64,000 nt of DNA from Xanthobacteraceae bacterium (GTDB lineage: Bacteria > Pseudomonadota > Alphaproteobacteria > Rhizobiales > Xanthobacteraceae): the NCBI GenBank assembly GCA_029266425.1, contig JAQSWY010000005.1:62001-126000 (forward strand), in the 5' to 3' direction. Shown in pieces: positions 35,321 to 44,603 of this stretch. Positions within the stretch are counted from its first letter, which is position 1. The number at the start of each line of letters is the position of its first letter. The notes below the pieces were generated by a model. The model worked only from the letters and a program-made list of their open reading frames with translations, did no database searches and was not told the origin of the DNA. The position numbers and the translations under genes were made by a program.

Positions 35321-36853
35321 ATGTTGCAGCCCGGCACTTCGGCATCGCCCAAGGCGACCCGCCGCGAATGGATCGGGCTGGCGGTGATCGCGCTGCCGTG
35401 CCTCGTCTATTCGATGGACCTCACCGTGCTGAACCTCGCCGTTCCGCACCTCGCCCTCGATCTCGCGCCATCGGCGGCCGAGCTGCTCTGGATCATCGAC
35501 ATATACGGCTTCCTGCTGGCCGGCGCGCTCATCGTCATGGGCACGCTCGGCGACCGCATCGGCCGGCGCCGCCTCCTGCTGATCGGGGCGGCGGCGTTCG
35601 CGCTCGCCTCGACGCTCGCCGCCTTCGCCAACAGCGCCGCGACGCTGATCGCGGCGCGGGCGCTGCTCGGCATTGCCGGGGCGACGTTGGCGCCCTCGAC
35701 GCTCTCGCTCATCCGCAACATGTTCCTCGACGATCGCGAGCGCACCTTCGCCATCGGGGTGTGGATCGCCTGCTTCTCCGCCGGCGCCGCCATCGGGCCG
35801 CTGATCGGCGGCGCCGTGCTGTCGCATTTCTGGTGGGGTGCGGTGTTCCTGCTCGGCGTGCCGGTTATGGTGCTGCTGCTGGTGCTGGGCCCGTTCCTGC
35901 TGCCGGAGTATCGCGACGAGGATGCCGGGCGCATGGACATCCTCAGCGCCGTGCTGTCGGTCATCGCGGTACTGGCGGTGATCTACGGGGTGAAGCGGAT
36001 CGCCGAGGACGGGGTCAGCCTGGAGAACTTCGTCCCCATACTCATCGGCCTCGCCGTCGGCGTGAAGTTCGTGCGCCGGCAGCAGCATCTCGCCGAGCCG
36101 CTGATCGACCTCAGCCTGTTCCGGGATCCGGCGATCAGCACGGCGCTCACGGTGAACATGCTGGCGCTGTTCAGCGCCATGGGCATCTTCCTGTTCATCT
36201 CGCAATATCTCCAGCTCGTCATTGGCATGGGGCCGTTCGAGGCCGGGCTGTGGACGGCACCATCGGGCATCGCCTTCGTCGTCGGCTCTCTGGGAACGCC
36301 CTTCGTGGTGCGCTTCATCCGTCCGGTCGACGTCGTGGTCGGCGGCCTGCTGCTCGCCGCCGCCGGCTTCGTGCTGATGACGCGGATGGACCCCGCCGCG
36401 CCGCTGCCGGTGCTGGTGCCGGCCATCGTCATGTTCTGCCTCGGGCTGTCGCCGGTCGGCACGCTGACCACCGATCTGGTGATGCGGGTGGCGCCGCCGG
36501 AGCGGGCCGGAGGGGTGTCCGCCATCTCCGAGACCAGCTTCGAGCTTGGCGCCGCGCTCGGCATTGCGGTTTTGGGGAGCATCGTCGCCGCGCTCTATCG
36601 CCTCGCCATGGCGGATGTCGTGCTCGATCTGCCGGCAGATGCGCTCGGTGCGGCGCGGCGCACGCTCGACGGCGCGGTGGTTGCCGCCGGCCGGTTGCCG
36701 CCTTCCGTTGGTGAGCCGCTATTGGCGGCCGCACATGGCGCGTTCGCCCACGCGCTCAGCGTGGCGGCGATGGTCTGCGCCGGCGTGACCGCCTTTGCCG
36801 CCGGGCTGGCGGCGCTGATGCTGCGGCGGGTCGGGTATAAGGGTGACCGGTAA
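35321..36853 (+). CDS. smvA: MFS multidrug exporter, DHA2 family, SmvA-like
   Basis: 510-residue, 14-helix proton-driven exporter. SMDLTVLNLAVPHLALDLAPSAAELLWIIDIYGFLLAGALIVMGTLGDRIGRRRLL is characteristic of SmvA (methyl viologen and cationic biocide efflux). The ATG at 35321 (M7 of the frame) places the protein start at the family position; 35303 is possible. Monocistronic, followed by a palindromic repeat that can act as terminator. A regulator is not adjacent. Confidence 0.88.
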   Translation: MLQPGTSASPKATRREWIGLAVIALPCLVYSMDLTVLNLAVPHLALDLAPSAAELLWIIDIYGFLLAGALIVMGTLGDRIGRRRLLLIGAAAFALASTLAAFANSAATLIAARALLGIAGATLAPSTLSLIRNMFLDDRERTFAIGVWIACFSAGAAIGPLIGGAVLSHFWWGAVFLLGVPVMVLLLVLGPFLLPEYRDEDAGRMDILSAVLSVIAVLAVIYGVKRIAEDGVSLENFVPILIGLAVGVKFVRRQQHLAEPLIDLSLFRDPAISTALTVNMLALFSAMGIFLFISQYLQLVIGMGPFEAGLWTAPSGIAFVVGSLGTPFVVRFIRPVDVVVGGLLLAAAGFVLMTRMDPAAPLPVLVPAIVMFCLGLSPVGTLTTDLVMRVAPPERAGGVSAISETSFELGAALGIAVLGSIVAALYRLAMADVVLDLPADALGAARRTLDGAVVAAGRLPPSVGEPLLAAAHGAFAHALSVAAMVCAGVTAFAAGLAALMLRRVGYKGDR

Positions 36854-36855
36854 GT

Positions 36856-36966
36856 CCCTCTCCCCATTGGGGAGAGTGGCCCGCGTAGCGGGTCGGTGAG
36901 GGGGAGCGCGATTGCAGAGCGGCGGAGACCCCTCATCCCAGCCCTCTCCTCTATGGGGAGAGGGGG
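36856..36966. repeat. composite palindromic repeat downstream of the exporter gene
   Basis: Two hairpins: CTCTCCCC-att-GGGGAGAG at 36858-36876 and CCCTCTCC-tctat-GGGGAGAGGG near 36942-36963, joined by a segment containing GCCCGCGTAGCGGGTC. This composition is common as a dispersed element in alphaproteobacterial genomes and differs from the 83 bp family elsewhere in the window. It begins three bases after the stop codon. Confidence 0.75.
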
Positions 36967-37020
36967 CCACGTCGGCATTACGGCGAGCATTGCAACTAAG
37001 GGTCGGGGTGGAGGAGGCGG

Positions 37021-37836
37021 TCAGGATTTCGAATCCTCCGCCGCCTCCATCTGCTCGAAGGCGGCGTCCGTGACCTTGCCGAGCTTCGTTCGGTCGAACT
37101 TGCCGGCGATCGCGTAGCCGCAGCCGTCGTCGCGCCAGACGAAGGTAGAGACGCCGGCACGGGCGATGAATTCCGGCCGGCTCGTGCCGGTCTCGCCGGT
37201 CTTGATGTAGATGGTGAGGCGCTGGTGCTGCTCGTCCTCGTACATGATCTGCGCCGCGGCATCCTCGCCGCCCGGCAATATGCGCCCGCCGATCAGCCGG
37301 AAGCCATAGGCGGACAGGTCCGGCACCGGTAGCGAATGGTTCAGCCGCTTGGAGATCCAGTCGGCGAGATAGGCGCTGCGCTCGGCGCCGACCTCCACGG
37401 GGTGCACTGGGTCGGAGACGAAAAGGCGGTGCGCGGCGACGGCGAGCGCGGCGACCTGGTCCGGAGCCGACGTCTGGGACTGCGGCGCAGGGCTACTCCA
37501 GGATCCGCTGACGGAGTTGGCGAGCCACCCGCTACCGGCGCCGATGGTGAAGACCAGGCACGCGGCGGCGAGCCGGCCGATCAGCGCGCGGTGGCGCCGG
37601 TTGCGGTTGGCAGCGATGGCGGCGATGCGCAGCCGCGCCGGGATGGGGGCGTCGGCGCGGTGCCGCAGCCGCAGGGCCAATTGGTCGCGATGGCTGCGAT
37701 AGGCGGCAAGCCGGCTCTCGAGCGCAGGATTGGCGCGCACGAATTCCTCGACGAAGGCGAGGCGCGAGGGTGCCACCCGCCCATCGACATAGGCCTGCAG
37801 GTCGTCTTCCCCGATGGGGCCTCCAGGCTCCCTCAC
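37021..37836 (-). CDS. transmembrane anti-sigma factor
   Basis: 271-residue membrane regulator. A short cytosolic N-terminus (DDLQAYVDGRVAPSRLAFVEEFVRANPALESRLAAYRSHRDQL) resembles anti-sigma domains of ChrR/RsiW-type proteins but without a zinc motif; one transmembrane helix is at about residues 86-105 (LIGRLAAACLVFTIGAGSGWLA), followed by a periplasmic domain of about 160 residues. It overlaps the ECF sigma gene by four bases. Signal unknown. Confidence 0.85.
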   Translation of the reverse strand: MREPGGPIGEDDLQAYVDGRVAPSRLAFVEEFVRANPALESRLAAYRSHRDQLALRLRHRADAPIPARLRIAAIAANRNRRHRALIGRLAAACLVFTIGAGSGWLANSVSGSWSSPAPQSQTSAPDQVAALAVAAHRLFVSDPVHPVEVGAERSAYLADWISKRLNHSLPVPDLSAYGFRLIGGRILPGGEDAAAQIMYEDEQHQRLTIYIKTGETGTSRPEFIARAGVSTFVWRDDGCGYAIAGKFDRTKLGKVTDAAFEQMEAAEDSKS

Positions 37837-38402
37837 TTCACCCTCCTCAAACCGACCTGTCCGGCGCCGAGATACTGGCGCAGCCGCTCACGACCCCGGC
37901 TGAGGCGCGACATGACGGTTCCCACCGGCACGTCCAGGATGCGCGCCACTTCCTGATATTCGAGCTCCTCGACGCCCACCAGCAGCAGCACGCTGCGCTG
38001 TTCGGCGGGCAGCGCGTCGAGCCCTGCCAGCACGTCGCGCAACATCAGCCGCTCTTCCGGGTCGCTCTCGGTCGACGGTAGGTCGTCGTCTTCGAATGCG
38101 ACCTGCTCGCCGCGCCGCCGCCGCGCCCGAAGCCCGCTGACGAAGAGATTGTGCAGAATGGCGAACAGCCAGGCCCGGACATTGCCATCGCGGCGCCGCA
38201 GGTGCCAGCGTCCGATGGCGCGCTCGAGGCAGTCCTGCACCAGATCGTCCGAGCCTTCCTCGTCGCGCAGCAGGGCCCAGGCGAAGCGGCGCAGCGCCGG
38301 GATGTGCGGCTCGATGAGGGTGGCGATCTCGTTCATGACCTCGGGGTCCGGGCGGGATGGTTGCAGCAACCGCCCAATGGACGCCGGCGACAAGCGATTC
38401 AT
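37833..38402 (-). CDS. ECF sigma factor
   Basis: 189-residue ECF sigma. Region 2 (FAWALLRDEEGSDDLVQDCLERAIGRWHLRR ... RAWLFAILHNLFVSGLR) and region 4 (LPAEQRSVLLLVGVEELEYQEVARILDVPVGTVMSRLSRGRERLRQYL) are complete. ATG at 38402 follows AAGGA; M23 is a shorter alternative. Its partner anti-sigma overlaps it. It is divergent from the type III polyketide synthase operon and probably controls it and itself. Confidence 0.92.
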   Translation of the reverse strand: MNRLSPASIGRLLQPSRPDPEVMNEIATLIEPHIPALRRFAWALLRDEEGSDDLVQDCLERAIGRWHLRRRDGNVRAWLFAILHNLFVSGLRARRRRGEQVAFEDDDLPSTESDPEERLMLRDVLAGLDALPAEQRSVLLLVGVEELEYQEVARILDVPVGTVMSRLSRGRERLRQYLGAGQVGLRRVK

Positions 38403-38462
38403 TCCCGTTCCTTGTCCTTCTGCTGCGTAACGAGGTCGTGATCGTGCTCACGGCGACGCGAT

Positions 38463-38488
38463 GGAATGCCGGCATTCGGGGCGGCGTC
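38463..38488 (+). promoter_or_regulatory. putative ECF-type promoter with 14 bp palindrome ahead of the polyketide synthase gene
   Basis: GGAAT at 38463-38467 and CGTC at 38485-38488 are spaced by 17 bases, a typical ECF -35/-10 layout, 44 bases upstream of the polyketide synthase start. The -35 overlaps a perfect palindrome GAATGCCGGCATTC (38464-38477), so a related CGAAT box appears on the other strand toward the sigma gene. Recognition by the adjacent sigma factor is inferred. Confidence 0.45.
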
Positions 38489-38531
38489 CATCTGTTCGTA
38501 GATGCGGGGGCATCCGCACGAGAGACCAGTC

Positions 38532-39659
38532 ATGCGCCTGATATCCGACAGCGATCCTTCTGCCCCGAACACGTATGCGACCACACGAGGCGCGCCCCGC
38601 GACGAGCGTGTGCCGCGCGCCCGCCTCATCTCGCTTGCCACGGCGGTGCCGGAGCATGTGCTCATGCAATCCGACGTCGCCACCGAAATGCATCGCTTCT
38701 TTGCAGAGATATTCAGTAATTCCGAGACCATGGCCGGCATCTTCGCCTCGACCGGCATCCGCCAGCGCCATGCGGCCCGCCCGCTCGACTGGTATCTCGA
38801 GCCGCGGGGCTGGCCGGAGCGTACCGCCGTCTACATGGAGACCGGCTGCGCTCTGTTCATCGAGGTCGCCAACCGCGCCCTCGAGGCCGCTGGCACGAAG
38901 GCGGCGGACGTCGATGCCGTGGTCTTCGTCTCCACCAGCGGCATTGCCACACCCAGCATCGAAGCGGTGGTGCATGAGCGCATGGGGTTCCGCCCCGACA
39001 TCGAGCGCGTGCCGGTTTTCGGGCTCGGCTGCGCCGGCGGCGTCACCGGGCTCGCGGTTGCCGCCCGCCTTGCCCAGGCGCGGCCCGGCTCGACCGTGCT
39101 GATGGTGACGGTCGAGCTCAGCACGCTCGCCTTCCGCCTCGACCGGCCAGACAAGGCCAACCTCATCTCGACCGCGCTGTTCGGCGACGGTGCCGCCGCC
39201 TGCGTGCTGCGCACCGGCGAGAACGGCATCGCCGAGATCGAGGGGGCCGGCGAGCATCTGTGGCCGGATACGCTCGGCATCATGGGCTGGAACATCGATC
39301 CGGTCGGCTTCGGCGTGGTGCTGGTGCCCGACGTGCCGTCCTTCGCCGCGACCAATCTGAAGCCGGCGGTGACCAGCATACTCGGCCGCATCGGGCTGGC
39401 GCCGGAAGATGTCGGCCGCTTCGTCTGCCATCCCGGCGGCACCAAGGTGGTGGCGGCGATCGAGCGCGCCTTCGGCCTCGACCAGGGCTCGCTCGACCAT
39501 GAGCGCGGCATACTGGCCGAGTTCGGCAACATGTCGGCGCCGACCGTGCTCTTCATCTTCGAACGCGTGATCGCGGACGGGCTGCCGGAACGCTCGACCC
39601 TGGTCTCGATGGGACCGGGGTTCACCGCCTCCTGCGTCTCGCTCGCCCGCGCAGCGTGA
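38532..39659 (+). CDS. type III polyketide synthase (chalcone synthase-like)
   Basis: 375-residue condensing enzyme that extends a fatty acyl or other starter CoA with malonyl units to make alkylpyrones or alkylresorcinols. The catalytic triad is visible: Cys167 in FGLGCAGG, His300 in CHPGGTK and Asn333 in GNMSAPT. FGDGAAACVL and the closing GPGFTASC loop also match. The ATG at 38532 has GAGAG before it; the frame is open to 38502. The next gene is an ICMT-type methyltransferase, the same order as srsA-srsB of Streptomyces and bpsA-bpsB of Bacillus (established families), which supports a phenolic lipid or pyrone product. Confidence 0.9.
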   Translation: MRLISDSDPSAPNTYATTRGAPRDERVPRARLISLATAVPEHVLMQSDVATEMHRFFAEIFSNSETMAGIFASTGIRQRHAARPLDWYLEPRGWPERTAVYMETGCALFIEVANRALEAAGTKAADVDAVVFVSTSGIATPSIEAVVHERMGFRPDIERVPVFGLGCAGGVTGLAVAARLAQARPGSTVLMVTVELSTLAFRLDRPDKANLISTALFGDGAAACVLRTGENGIAEIEGAGEHLWPDTLGIMGWNIDPVGFGVVLVPDVPSFAATNLKPAVTSILGRIGLAPEDVGRFVCHPGGTKVVAAIERAFGLDQGSLDHERGILAEFGNMSAPTVLFIFERVIADGLPERSTLVSMGPGFTASCVSLARAA

Positions 39660-39670
39660 GGGGCAGGAAC

Positions 39671-40195
39671 ATGGAAGCCATCCTCATTCTCGGTCTCGTC
39701 ACGCTGCAGCGGCTCGGCGAGCTGGTGCTCTCGAACCGCAATACCGCGCGGCTCATGGCCGAGGGCGCGCGCGAGGTGGGAGAGGAGCACTATCCCTTCA
39801 TGGTGGCGCTGCATGCCGCATGGCTCGCCGGCCTGTGGTGGCTGGCGAGCCCGTGGGGAGGGATGGGCGAGCTGCCGGTCAGCCTCGCGCTGCTGATCGT
39901 CTATGTGCTGCTGCAAGTCTTGCGGTTCTGGGTGATCGCCACCCTCGGCCGGCGCTGGACCACCCGCATCATTGTGCTGCCGGATGCGCCGCTGGTCCGG
40001 GCCGGCCCGTACCGCTTCCTCGGCCATCCGAACTATGTGGTCGTGGTGGGCGAGATCGCGGTGCTGCCGCTGATGTTCGGGCTCGGCTGGTACGCGCTGC
40101 TGTTCTCGGGGCTGAACGCGCTCGTCCTCTTCGTCCGCATCCGCGCGGAGAATGCGGCGCTCGGCATCGGCTCGAGGCAGCAGGTGCGGACGTGA
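39671..40195 (+). CDS. isoprenylcysteine carboxyl methyltransferase (ICMT) family protein
   Basis: 174-residue membrane methyltransferase with about four helices and the C-terminal SAM site (RWTTRIIVLPDAPLVRAGPYRFLGHPNYVVVVGEIAVLPL; GPYRFLGHPNY is the diagnostic motif). In type III PKS operons such enzymes O-methylate the polyketide (SrsB/BpsB). The ATG at 39671 follows GAGGGGCAG. The stop overlaps the GTG of the exporter gene. Confidence 0.87.
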   Translation: MEAILILGLVTLQRLGELVLSNRNTARLMAEGAREVGEEHYPFMVALHAAWLAGLWWLASPWGGMGELPVSLALLIVYVLLQVLRFWVIATLGRRWTTRIIVLPDAPLVRAGPYRFLGHPNYVVVVGEIAVLPLMFGLGWYALLFSGLNALVLFVRIRAENAALGIGSRQQVRT

Positions 40196-41790
40196 AAGCG
40201 GACGCCGCGCCGCCTCCCGAGACGGTGCCCGCACGCACCTGGGTCGGCTTCGCCGCGATGTGCCTCGGCATGTTCATGGCGGTGCTGGACATCCAGGTGG
40301 TGGCGACCTCGCTGCCGGCGATCCGCGGCGCGCTCGGCATTCCCGCCGGGCTCATGAGCTGGATCCAGACCGCCTATCTCATCGCCGAGGTGATCGCGAT
40401 CCCGCTGACCGGCGTGCTCACCCGCGCGCTCGGCATGCGGGTGCTGTTCGCGGTCGCGGTCGGCGTCTTCACGCTGGCCTCGATCGGCTGCGCCGCGAGC
40501 ACCGGCTTTTCCTCGCTGGTGGCGGCGCGGGTGGTGCAGGGCTTCTCCGGCGGCATGCTGATCCCGCTGGTGTTCTCCGCGGTGTTCCTGCTGTTCCCGT
40601 TCCGCCTGCAGGGCTTTGCGACGACGCTTGCCGGCATGCTCGCGGTGCTGGCGCCGACCGTCGGGCCGGTGGTCGGCGGCTGGATCACCGAGACCACCTC
40701 CTGGCACTGGCTGTTCCTGGTCAATGTCGTGCCGGGCATCCTCGCCTGCGCGCTCGGCCTCGCGATGCTGGCGCGGGCGGGTGCGGACCGCTCGCTGCTG
40801 CGCGCGCTGGACATTGCCGGGCTCGCCTTGCTGGCAGTCTGCCTCGCCAGCCTCGAGATCGGGCTGAAGGAAGCGCCGCAGCGCGGCTGGCTGTCGGGGC
40901 CGGTGGGGGCGCTTCTGGCGGCGAGCGTTTTCGCCGGGGGATACTTCGTCTGGCGCATGCTGCGCGGCGCGGCGCCGATCGTCGAACTGCGCACCTTCCG
41001 CGACCGCGGCTTCGCCATCGGCTGCGCGCTCAGCTTCATCCTCGGCATGGGACTCTATGGCTCGGTCTATCTGATGCCGGTGTTCCTCGCCTTCGTGCGC
41101 GGCCACGGGCCGCTTGCTATCGGAGTGGTGATGCTGGTCACCGGCGTCACCCAGCTCGTCACCTCGCCTTTGGCGGTGGCGCTGGAACGCCGCACCGAGG
41201 CGCGGCTGCTGACGGTTGTCGGCTTCGCCGTGTTCGGCATCGGCCTCGCATTGAGCGCCTACTCGACCCGCGAGACCGATTATGACGGCATGTTCTGGCC
41301 GCAGATCGTGCGCGGCGCCGCGATCATGCTGTGCCTGCTGCCGCCGACGCGGCTAGCGCTCGGCCGGCTGGCGCCGGATCAGGTGCCGGACGCCAGCGGA
41401 CTGTTCAACCTGATGCGCAATCTCGGCGGCGCCATCGGCATCGCCTTGATCGACACCATCATGTTCGGGCGGGCGCCGGTGCATGGCGAAGCCTTGAGGC
41501 AGCGGCTGCTCGCCGGCGACACCAGCGCGGCCGACCTCATCGGCCTGCCGCCGGGCGTGCTGACCGGACCGGTGACGCTGCCGGTCAGCCCCGCCATCGA
41601 GGCGTTCGTGCGCCCGCTGGTGGAGAAGGTGGCGCTGGTCCAGGCGATCAACGAGGCGTGGGCCATGCTCGCCTGCGCCATGTTCGTCGGCTGCGTGCTG
41701 GCGCTGCTGGCGCCGGCAACGGCTGTACCTGCGCCACTCCATCCGAGTTCTGCCGGCGACGCACGATCACCCGGTCATCCTGCCGGCTGA
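40192..41790 (+). CDS. MFS transporter, DHA2 family (EmrB-like)
   Basis: 532-residue exporter with 14 predicted helices. The N-terminus TWVGFAAMCLGMFMAVLDIQVVATSLPAIRGALG and motif C-like GPVVGGWITETTSWHWLFLVNVVPG are typical of EmrB. A GTG start overlaps the methyltransferase stop, so the polyketide synthase, methyltransferase and exporter are one operon and the exporter probably moves the product or its precursor. The last 143 bases overlap a gene on the opposite strand. Confidence 0.9.
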   Translation: MKADAAPPPETVPARTWVGFAAMCLGMFMAVLDIQVVATSLPAIRGALGIPAGLMSWIQTAYLIAEVIAIPLTGVLTRALGMRVLFAVAVGVFTLASIGCAASTGFSSLVAARVVQGFSGGMLIPLVFSAVFLLFPFRLQGFATTLAGMLAVLAPTVGPVVGGWITETTSWHWLFLVNVVPGILACALGLAMLARAGADRSLLRALDIAGLALLAVCLASLEIGLKEAPQRGWLSGPVGALLAASVFAGGYFVWRMLRGAAPIVELRTFRDRGFAIGCALSFILGMGLYGSVYLMPVFLAFVRGHGPLAIGVVMLVTGVTQLVTSPLAVALERRTEARLLTVVGFAVFGIGLALSAYSTRETDYDGMFWPQIVRGAAIMLCLLPPTRLALGRLAPDQVPDASGLFNLMRNLGGAIGIALIDTIMFGRAPVHGEALRQRLLAGDTSAADLIGLPPGVLTGPVTLPVSPAIEAFVRPLVEKVALVQAINEAWAMLACAMFVGCVLALLAPATAVPAPLHPSSAGDARSPGHPAG

Positions 41791-42069
41791 ACTCCAGGGT
41801 GTCCGGTTCAGTGCCGACCGTGCCGGGCGCGGAGAAGGTGACGCTCTGACCCGACGCCAGCACGGCCTGGACCCGCAGCGGCTCCACGCTCTCTGCATAA
41901 GCGAACGTGGCGACGAGATGGAAGCCATCCGGCTCCACCGTGTAATAGGCAGTGCCGGCGGACCCGGCGAGGTCGATGCTGTGCGCCTGCACCGGCTTCA
42001 ACGGGTCGGCCTGGACGCTGCCGGTGGCGGCGAGCAGCAGGCCCGCGGCTGTCAGGTTGCGGAGCGCGC

Positions 42070-42073
<4 letters not shown>
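41648..42073 (-). CDS. hypothetical secreted protein
   Basis: 141 residues; clear signal peptide (MSALRNLTAAGLLLAATGSVQA) and a ~95-residue beta-rich mature part (YYTVEPDGFHLVATFAYAESVEPLRVQAVLASGQSVTF...). No family recognised. It begins at an ATGA overlap with the SDR gene. Its C-terminal third is antisense to the end of the exporter gene, and the last ~30 residues (Arg/Pro-rich) may be an artefact of that overlap, so a shorter functional protein is possible. Confidence 0.68.
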
Positions 42074-42891
<818 letters not shown>

Positions 42892-42965
42892 TGGTCTGGT
42901 CCTCCATTTGCCGGCCGTTCGCCGGTTCATGGCGGAAGGGTTTACATCCACCGTTCAATGTCTCA

Positions 42966-42995
42966 TATGTCATAGATGCCTCGTTTCAGGACATA
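42966..42995. promoter_or_regulatory. inverted repeat between SDR and AraC-type regulator genes
   Basis: TATGTC at 42966-42971 and GACATA at 42990-42995 form a 6-base inverted repeat with an 18-base spacer, lying between divergent genes. Possible operator; short arms make this tentative. Confidence 0.3.
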
Positions 42996-43021
42996 GCCTG
43001 TCGCGATTTGAGGGACACGCC

Positions 43022-43978
43022 ATGCAGCGCATCGGTTTCATCGTCTTCCCGAAGTTCCAGGTGATGAGCTTCGCCGCGGTCTCGGTGTTCGAGTTCGCCA
43101 ATATCACCGCGGGAACGCCGCTCTATGAGGTGCACTTTCTCTCCGAGGAGGGCGGGCCGGTGCGCTCTTCGGTCGGCATGGCGGTGGAGACGGAGCCGTT
43201 CGGCGAAGCCGCCTTCGATACCCTGATCGTCGGCGGCGGCACCGAGCCGATCGAGGCCTCGCCCGGCCTCGTCGCCTTTGTACGGCGTGCGCTGCCGGCA
43301 TCGCGCCGGGTCGCGGCGATCTGCACCGGCGCCTTCGTCCTGGCCGAGGCTGGGCATCTGGAAGGGCGGCGCGCCACCACGCACTGGGCCTATGCGCGCG
43401 ACCTCCAGGCGCAGTTCCCGAAGATGAAGATGGAGGAGGACCGCATCTTCATCGTTGACGGCCCGGTCTGGACCTCGGCCGGCATGACCGCGGGGATCGA
43501 TCTTGCGCTCGCCATGGTGGAGAAGGACCATGGCGCCGAGCTCGCCCGAAGCATCGCGCGCAAGCTCGTCGTCTATCACCGCCGCGCCGGCGGCCAGTCG
43601 CAATTCTCGGCCCTGCTGGAGCTGGAGCCGAAATCCGACCGCATCCAGGCGGCGCTTTCCTATGCCAAGCGGAATCTGCGGGGCCCGCTGTCGGTCGAGG
43701 AGCTGGCCGAAGCGGCGCATTTGAGCCCGCGCCAGTTCAGCCGAACCTTCCGCGCCGAGACCGGTCAGTCGCCGGCGAAAGCGGTGGAGCATCTCCGCGT
43801 CGAGGCGGCGCGGCTGATGATGGAGAGCAGCCGGCATCCGATCGACGTGGTCGCAAGCGAGACCGGCTTTGCCGACCGCGAGCGCATGCGCCGCGCCTTC
43901 CTGCGCGCCTTCGGCCAGCCGCCGCAGGCGATCCGCCGCAATGCGCAGGCGGAAGGGACGCCGCTTCTCACCAGCTGA
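43022..43978 (+). CDS. GATase1-like/AraC-family transcriptional regulator (FtrA-type)
   Basis: 318-residue regulator. An N-terminal DJ-1/PfpI-like domain (residues 1-190; nucleophile-elbow segment AAICTGAFVLAEAG with Cys) precedes an AraC double-HTH (IQAALSYAKRNLRGPLSVEELAEAAHLSPRQFSRTFRAETGQSPAKAVEHLRVEAARLMME). The cysteine may sense electrophiles. ATG at 43022 chosen; the open frame upstream has no related content. Its 3' end overlaps the convergent NrsF gene by 11 bases. Confidence 0.92.
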   Translation: MQRIGFIVFPKFQVMSFAAVSVFEFANITAGTPLYEVHFLSEEGGPVRSSVGMAVETEPFGEAAFDTLIVGGGTEPIEASPGLVAFVRRALPASRRVAAICTGAFVLAEAGHLEGRRATTHWAYARDLQAQFPKMKMEEDRIFIVDGPVWTSAGMTAGIDLALAMVEKDHGAELARSIARKLVVYHRRAGGQSQFSALLELEPKSDRIQAALSYAKRNLRGPLSVEELAEAAHLSPRQFSRTFRAETGQSPAKAVEHLRVEAARLMMESSRHPIDVVASETGFADRERMRRAFLRAFGQPPQAIRRNAQAEGTPLLTS

Positions 43979-44603
43979 GCAACCGCTTGCCCGCCAGATA
44001 ACCCGCCAGCGTCACGAAGCCGACCGCGATCGGGTACCAGGTGGCGACGAAGAGCGGGCTGTCATCGGTGCAATTGGCGGCATAGAAGGTCGCGGCGATG
44101 CCGCTCGCCGCCAGCCCAGCCACGGCGCCGGCAAGGCCAGGACGGGTCGGCGCGCCCTGCCGCAGCGCCAGCAGCAGCAGGGCGAGCGGGCCGATCGCCA
44201 GGAACGGGATCAGCGTCAGGCAAAAGCGCACATGGGTGCCGACAAGCCGCTCGCCCCAGGTCTGCGACGGCATGACCGCCAGCTCGGCAATGACGGCGAG
44301 GATGAGCAGCGCCGGGGCTAGGATCGGCGCCCAGCGCCAGCGGCCGGCCGAAACGCCGGGCTGCGCCAGCCGCATGGCGAGGCCGAGCGCGGTCGCGGCG
44401 AGGATCAGTGTGACGACGAACTTGAAGAGGAAGCGCACCGTTTCGATGGCCTCCATGAAATCCGGCCGCGGTCCCATCAGGGTGAAGAACAGCGCCGCCG
44501 CCACCAGCGCGCCGCCGCCGGCGGCGAGCGCCAGTGCCCGCGTGAAGCGCCAGCGCACCGGGGCGTCCTGGGAGAGGGCGTTGATGAGGTCGTCGGTCCT
44601 CAC
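43968..44603 (-). CDS. nrsF: NrsF family anti-sigma factor (DUF1109)
   Basis: 211-residue protein with six hydrophobic helices (first FTRALALAAGGGALVAAALFFTL) and a short cytosolic N-terminus MRTDDLINALSQDAPV, the NrsF/DUF1109 layout. It retains the SigF-type sigma factor at the inner membrane until a metal or redox signal is received. Conserved cysteines are few: one in TFYAANCTDD and one in RFCLTLIP. It overlaps the sigma gene by four bases. Confidence 0.9.
   Translation of the reverse strand: MRTDDLINALSQDAPVRWRFTRALALAAGGGALVAAALFFTLMGPRPDFMEAIETVRFLFKFVVTLILAATALGLAMRLAQPGVSAGRWRWAPILAPALLILAVIAELAVMPSQTWGERLVGTHVRFCLTLIPFLAIGPLALLLLALRQGAPTRPGLAGAVAGLAASGIAATFYAANCTDDSPLFVATWYPIAVGFVTLAGYLAGKRLLSW

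Noticed and set aside
38427-38431. GTAAC box near the polyketide sigma gene as a SigF-type promoter
   Set aside because: No CGTA follows at 17 bases (CACG instead) on that strand, so it does not match the pair seen at 45.2 kb.
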